This document shows, one piece after another, positions 35,603-64,000 of a DNA stretch of 64,000 nucleotides. Numbering within the stretch: the stretch's first letter is position 1; every line of letters begins with the position of its first letter. A program made the translations under genes and the position numbers. Source of the stretch: Lingula anatina (taxonomy: Eukaryota; Brachiopoda; Lingulata; Lingulida; Lingulidae); contig NW_019775955.1 of the NCBI RefSeq assembly GCF_001039355.2, positions 92,710 through 156,709 on the forward strand, in the 5' to 3' direction. Under the pieces are notes generated by a model, which saw nothing but the letters and a program-made list of their open reading frames with translations, searched no databases and was not told where the DNA came from.

Positions 35603-35861
35603 AGGCTTCGTTCACATGCAATGTCTATTTTCTAAATTCTATTTTCTATTTGCGCTATCTTATGATCACGGTCTGTGCCCTGAATATCCCGCCGCGTAAT
35701 TACTGGCAGCGCGAGCCAGTTACTTATAGTAACTTATAGTAACTGGCTCGCGCTGCCAGTAATTACGCCGCGGGATATTCAGGGCACAGCCTGTGATCAT
35801 AAGACATACCGCGAATAGAAAATAGAATTTAGAAAATAGACATTGCATGTGAATGAAGCCT
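35603..35861. mobile_element. Foldback element: ~120-bp near-perfect inverted repeats
   Basis: Left arm AGGCTTCGTTCACATGCAAT... and right arm ...ATTGCATGTGAATGAAGCCT are reverse complements over about 120 bases, with a short AT-rich loop (TTATAGTAACTTATAG). Inner parts share CCCGCCGCGTAATTACTGGC and its complement. There is no coding capacity. Near-identity of the arms suggests recent insertion or homogenisation. Confidence 0.85.
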
Positions 35862-36824
35862 AAATGTTTTTGTCTGCCAGTGATTGTCAGATGTATGTAC
35901 TTTCCAGTATTTATATTATAATATGATAACTCAAAATTTTCATATGAAATAATGTGAAGATGAGTGAAACGCTATTAAATTAAATAAGATTAATGATTTC
36001 CAGGTATAACATTTTCCTAGGAACACGTATTCATACCATATTAGTAATTGATGAGTAAATGACTAGATACTGATGCTATATGACTAGAGTTTGGATCAAA
36101 CATTTGACAAAAAAATGTGAAACTTTTTTTACGTTCCTATATACAAATATATCAGAGAGATTAGTGGATTATTCATAAAGTGCAAGAAACTCCATCACAT
36201 TAGAGATAAACACCAAGATACGATATAAATAATGTTGTGATAAGTGCAGCATGCAGAATTAAGACATCAGACTATGGACCTTCTGGATTAATATTTTAAA
36301 TATCTTACAGGAATTAAAACTTAGATCCTGACACATGGTATCCCACTTGCACACTTCCCATTCATCATGATTACAATACCCAGGACTATAATATACTATA
36401 CAATTGCTCATTAGCTGTAATACGTGTCTTATCAGTGTCTTCCTTGTTTACTATGATGGACGTTTGATTGGACAAACATCCATAGCCCTTTGAAAAATGT
36501 ACATTTGTCACTCAAAAATTAAGCCGACCATAAATTATAGGCCAGTGTTATCACCACATAAAAGCATCCTCAATTTAAAAGTTTAGTGGCAACCAACTTC
36601 AGTATGTCTCTGTGGTTTTCTTTAAGGACTGAATCTCTGCATCTGCACATAAAGAAAATGAAAGATATGGCAGTAACATTTTCCCAGTCCATTCCCATTG
36701 TTTAAGTTAATTCAAAAATTGTCTCATGACAACAGCCAGCAATTTATTCCAAGTGTTTCTATTGCAATTAGCTTTTCATCATTATTATTGCCAGCCATGC
36801 CTTTAAGAGTGGGGACAGCCGTAT

Positions 36825-36945
36825 CTTCCGAAGACTGTAGGAGCCAAGTTAAAAAATCGACTGCTGTTTTGAGGGCCTGATATTCCAAAGGGCAGAAGGT
36901 CCGATATTCCGAATGCTTTTAGTCCAAGGATATGCTATTCTGAAA
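36825..36945. repeat. Degenerate TTCCGAA/TTCCAAAGG repeat
   Basis: Short units such as TCTTCCGAAG, ATATTCCAAAGG, CGATATTCCGAATGC and TATTCTGAA recur at roughly 20-30 base intervals. They resemble the units at 52809-52985. Confidence 0.5.
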
Positions 36946-37099
36946 AAAGTTATTAGCCGCACTTAAACGCAATGGTATTACTTGCATGTGCAGAGAGGCG
37001 CTTTTAATTATTTTATGCTATGACATTTTCTGCTCTCTCCTGTGCCATTTTGTTGTCTGCACTCATGTAATTTGGCTCATATACTCAAATACATATAGC

Positions 37100-37200
37100 G
37101 GACCCTCGTAATAGGGGACCCTTGGATGAATGGTACTTCGGAACAGCGGTCCTTCAGAACAAAAGCCCCCCCCCCGGAACAAAAGACCTTCGGAATTTAG
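37100..37200. repeat. Degenerate TTCGGAAC/CCTTC repeat with poly(C)
   Basis: Units TACTTCGGAACAGCGGTCC, CCTTCAGAACAAAAG and CCGGAACAAAAGACCTTCGG recur, with a C-run in the middle. This is a low-complexity repeat of the same style as at 36825-36945. Confidence 0.55.
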
Positions 37201-37464
37201 ATATGCACCCCTAAGGGATAAGGGCAACAATTTGAAGTTCCCAAGTTTCGGTGTTATTGGCTTTTGTCTGGAGGGTATCCATTTCTTCCCATCTGTTTCT
37301 GTTCTGCAATTGTCTGGCCATTGGAGATTAAGCACTGCCCCACACTGTCGATTGATCCCAAACCATCTCCTTCGATTAGGTCTTTTGTTGAAACGTACTG
37401 AATACAACAATTCCACTGGAAGTTTTTTTTACTTTTTTACCCCTCCTTCAGCTGATGTACAAAG

Positions 37465-60365
<22,901 letters not shown>

Positions 60366-60902
60366 CTAGGATAGATGTTAAATTTGCAAATTAATATTCT
60401 TGTTCTGCTGAATATGATACCAGGTAGTAGTACCTTTGTCTGTTAGGGTTTTAAATTAAAATACTTATATGTGTGCCTGCGCTTGGTTTATCAGAAGCTA
60501 CTAGCTTTCGTTTTATTGAACAAAAGGCTCGGATTCCTGCAAATGAAGCCCTAAGCAGTTTGCTTCGGATAGCCCGGTAAACTTTCTGGAGATAATTTCT
60601 TTGGATTAATCCATTACCTCTTTTATTCTTTCATAGAGCTAAAATAAGGAACGAAGACAAACGCAAATTCGATAACCATTTCAAATGACACTTACGTCAC
60701 TGACATTTTACAATGCCACGGCGCCTCTTCTACCCGACCATGTATATCCGACCATACATGCAGAAGAGATACGATAATATCAATATTAGGCCAGTAATTG
60801 AAACCAACCCTCACCCCATTAGAATCTTTCATCCACTATTATTTCCTGTTTAAGTGGACCCCGGGTTGTCATTTCTGTTTGCTTGCCTTTAAACTGGTTT
60901 TG

Positions 60903-61079
60903 CAGGGGCGGATTTAGGCCGTCTTCTGGGTCTTCTGGAAGACGGTCAGATTTACAAGTTTACATTGAAGGCCATGACGGGTATCTATTTTTTTCTGTTG
61001 GAAGACGATCAAAAATGGAGGTTGGATCAATAAAGATAATTTGGAAGACTGTCAGAAAATATCTCTGGATCCGACCCTG
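60903..61079. mobile_element. MITE with CAGGGGCGGAT termini, copy 2 (opposite orientation)
   Basis: Begins CAGGGGCGGATTTAGGCCGT and ends GGATCCGACCCTG. Read in reverse it matches 55512-55672, including CCGTCTTCCAGAAGACCCAG. GGTTTTG flanks both sides, consistent with a 7-8 base target duplication. Confidence 0.75.
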
Positions 61080-62718
61080 GGTTTTGGGTGTCATTTTCTG
61101 ACCCATTGCCATGGTAACGCAGTGATGAAATTTCAGACCGTGAAAATGTCATGTATTTCAAATGTACTATCTAAATGGAAAATAACCTTTTTCGTGTGTT
61201 TAAAAAAATTAGTATATGCTCTTTGATTTATGATTATCCAAAAATTCCAAAATTGGCGGCCGATTTTGCTGCTTTTTGCGTCCTTTTGTTATCCGTACCT
61301 TTTAAAAATTAATTTGGAAATTTGAGAAATGTTCATTATTTTGATGTATTTGCAGCAAATCCCCGGTGACTGTGTTTGGTAATTGATTTACATTTATATC
61401 TGTTTTGATGTAAAACCCTGAAATTCGAGATGACCACCACAAATCATGGCTTTTACACTATGTTTCCTAACAAGAGATGTGTTCCATAATTCATTGTAAA
61501 ACATCTTCTTTATTTGCTTTAATGTAATGAATATGAAACTAGGATTTATCTTAAGAGTTGCGCCAAATTCTATTCCCTTGCTTGTTCCGGTTTTCAAAAT
61601 GGCCGCCAACGATTATAAAATTACATATTTTTAACCAGTGGACTGATAACCAAGAGCAACCAAACATATGAATAGGGGAAACAATGTCCCGTGTGTGTGC
61701 ATGTATGTATGTTTGTGAATCGTCACTGCGTGCACAAATGGATTTTTACTTTGGTGCTTTCAATACGGAAAAGAAAACCGGTTTCCCTACAGTCAAATCT
61801 CAGTAGGACTGTTGCTCAATAGTTACTGCCCTCCTCTGAGTGTTTCATGCTCAGAACTACTCTAAGACATCAAAGTGAAGCCGTAAGTGATGCTGACCGC
61901 CAAATTCTCGTGTTGTTTATTACACGCCACCGGTGAGGTACACATTTCAAGCCAAGAATCGCCAGCTTTATTTACATGGTAATGTCAGTTTGCACTATGA
62001 TACTAACTGAAAAAAGGTGTTTTATGAAGTCCCTTTGGTTGCTGAAGCCGTTTCTTATGCCGAGGTTTAAAAGTCTGGTGAACCTCACAGGTGCGTGTTA
62101 TTGGTGTCATATCACCAGATGAGGTTTACTTCAAGGTGAGAAATGCCAGTAATGTTTACGTTATCGTTTTTCTAACGCATAACTAAACTGAGTGCAAAAT
62201 TTTGTTAATTTCGTAAAACTTCCCGACTCCGTTTCCAATTGCTATTCTGAATGTGACTGAGGCACAGTGTGCGCTGACATTACTGGCCGTTAAGGTGGAC
62301 CTCTAGGGGAAATCTGCCTTTATGTAGACAGAACTCGTCTTAAAATCTCCCCGGACACATCCTTAACCTACATATGAAACGGTTGTTGACCGCTGTAAAA
62401 AGTGCTAACGTGCGCTGCCATCAGCAAAGCTTTCCTAATTTTGCAAGCGTTATTCACTTTATATGAGCGTTTTAACGTTCCTCTAAGACGGTTTTTTTTT
62501 ATTATATGGCGTTTGGCTGTTTTCATTAAAGACATCTTGCATTTGCCTAAAATACTTGAAGCAAAGGCATATATTATTGGCACGAGGTGTCTGGTCGCGA
62601 TTAATTTCGAATTCATTGGCAAGAAGCGTTAACGATGTAACTTTTTTATGTCATATTTATAACGAAGGTGGTCATGGAGTGTTCGGGTTCCTGATTCGAG
62701 GTGCAAGTGGCGTTCCAC

Positions 62719-62721
<3 letters not shown>

Positions 62722-62774
<53 letters not shown>
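62722..62774. repeat. (CT)n(CA)n compound microsatellite
   Basis: About 18 CT units followed by about 8 CA units. The open frame through it (Ser-Leu then His-Thr repeats) is an artefact. Confidence 0.95.
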
Positions 62775-64000
62775 AACACACTTTTCAACTTCATTTTGAA
62801 TCACCGAATAACATTATGTCTCCTAGCTATTTGACGGTGACAAGATGGTGACATGTTTGCTCATAGCTCATGCCATCCCCCATACTTAATTGTCAGGATT
62901 GGTACGAGTTAACAGAAACACGTACCCTATAGCGTGCATTTGTCAAAAGGTGATAGCACATACGCACTGCATTTACGCGAGTACATACATACATTCTACA
63001 GGTGACGGATAAGTTCACCGCTTTACCAGCACGTATTGATATATTGATGTTCACTAGTTCACTGTTCTGAAATCTGTTCTGGCTTAAGGGAAGATTTGCT
63101 CAGCAGAAAATAATCTGGGTATTACGTGTTTATAATGTTCTAACTTATCTTACGGGTCCGTTGCAAGATATTTTTTCTCTTCGCACCCAATAAAGAAGAG
63201 AAGATAGAAATGGGCAATTGCACTATTTAAGTAAACTCACAGGAATATAAATGGAACTGACAAGATGTCTTATGGGGAGTAAAATATGATTCGTGAAATG
63301 GCCCTTCCATCATGTTTAAAAAGCGGTGGGTTTAATCCAGTGCAAATATCCTATTAAACTTTATTTACTTATTAGTCTTATTATTTATTTATTTTTTTTT
63401 TTTATTTATTGAACGCAGCTTCATTTGCCACTTACTCAAAATAAATGAAATCGTGCTCCTCGATAGTGAGCCAAGATATTGAAAAGTTAGATAGGTTCTG
63501 GCAAGGTAACACGCCCCTATTTCACAGCAGTTTGATAACTATGTTCTCCCCCGACTGACAAAGGGTAAATTTAATTTCAACGTGCCAGTAAGATGCTAAA
63601 CCGATTTTAAATACGTGTATCATCATTGCATTTATCAGAGGAATATCCGATAATCCTTTCGTTACCGTCGTCACCAGTGTCGAGTTATATTAGACGCGCT
63701 ATTTAAAGGTAGATGAAAGCAACTATATTATGGGGAAATTTCCGGTATACATTTACTTTAACACGCACTGTCTTTGCTTGGTATTGGGAGAAAGTACAAT
63801 TACAGTTGGCACTAATTGTAGTTACATTGTGTACATAGGAGAGAATGTCAACCTGCATCGCTACCTGTCGTGACATTGTTACAAGGGGATTTTATTATTT
63901 CCACCCATATAGAGAAAAACGTTGACATATAACTGAAAGCAAATTATCTCATGCTGTTATGTACGTGTCACCTAAAGTAGTGTTTAAAGCAATAATAACC

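Larger units (their letters stand above)
35862..37464. other. 3' flank of the PRKG2-like gene
   Basis: Downstream of the kinase stop codon on the minus strand. It may include its 3' UTR: an AATAAA on the minus strand lies at 36743-36748, about 720 bases past the stop. TTCCGAA-type degenerate repeats occur at 36825-36945 and 37100-37200. No other gene is seen. Confidence 0.45.
60366..64000. other. 5' side of PRKG2-like gene: intron or intergenic, no exon found
   Basis: The N-terminal coding exon of the kinase (leucine zipper and autoinhibitory region) was sought on the minus strand and not recognised. It may lie beyond the window. Contents seen: a MITE copy at 60903-61079, a CT/CA microsatellite at 62722-62774, and poly(T) near 63393-63403. 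Confidence 0.55.

Noticed and set aside
62368-62622. A possible N-terminal exon of the PRKG2-like gene
   Set aside because: The Lys-rich open frame has no leucine zipper or pseudosubstrate pattern and no donor in the right phase.
62556-62834. An open frame with Ser-Leu and His-Thr repeats
   Set aside because: It is the translation of a CT/CA microsatellite.

Overview
The window is a metazoan genomic segment. It has multi-exon genes with GT-AG introns, AATAAA-type poly(A) signals, microsatellites and dense DNA-transposon and retrotransposon remnants. The transposon mix (BEL/Pao, Ty3/gypsy, Merlin, PIF/Harbinger, Mutator-like, hAT-like, many short CAGG...CCTG elements), the AT-rich introns with frequent ACATGTACATGT and TAGGCCTA words, and a few percent divergence between redundant contig ends suggest a highly polymorphic marine invertebrate. 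An invertebrate deuterostome (echinoderm, hemichordate or cephalochordate) is my best guess. That is an inference, not a demonstrated assignment.

Layout. At 2.7-4.8 kb lies a complete RASD (Dexras/Rhes)-like Ras GTPase on the plus strand: a TATA promoter, a probable non-coding first exon, and one coding exon. At 9.8-13.1 kb are six plus-strand exons of a phytanoyl-CoA dioxygenase family enzyme that lacks its C-terminal third. At 15.5-16.7 kb are the last three exons of TMA16, a ribosome-biogenesis factor, whose 5' exons are not visible. A 473-N gap (14407-14879) lies between these two incomplete genes.

From 17.0 to 34.0 kb is a transposon-rich zone. It holds a 4.3-kb block present twice (16960-21399 and 21401-25658) with a BEL/Pao integrase remnant and a small spliced unknown gene. 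It is followed by a nested graveyard at 25.7-30.4 kb in which MULE, gypsy, hAT-like, Merlin, PIF/Harbinger and pogo fragments interrupt one another. At 31.9-34.0 kb lies a Gag-like retroelement remnant with a zinc knuckle and a TatD-like motif.

From 37.5 to 60.4 kb, on the minus strand, is most of a cGMP-dependent protein kinase of the PRKG2 (cGKII) type. I traced 16 exons with consistent splice phases, running from the first cyclic-nucleotide-binding domain to the C-terminal GWDNDF and stop. Together they encode 592 residues. About 170 N-terminal residues (by the length of vertebrate cGKII) are not visible. Four kinase exons occur twice (39148-42985 and 42987-46853), with only synonymous differences.

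Both large duplications are joined by a single N, and each looks like an unmerged overlap between two allelic contigs. The true locus is therefore probably about 8 kb shorter than shown. No operon-like cooperation between the genes is evident. Apart from the kinase, which would read cGMP, the genes have unrelated housekeeping or signalling roles.
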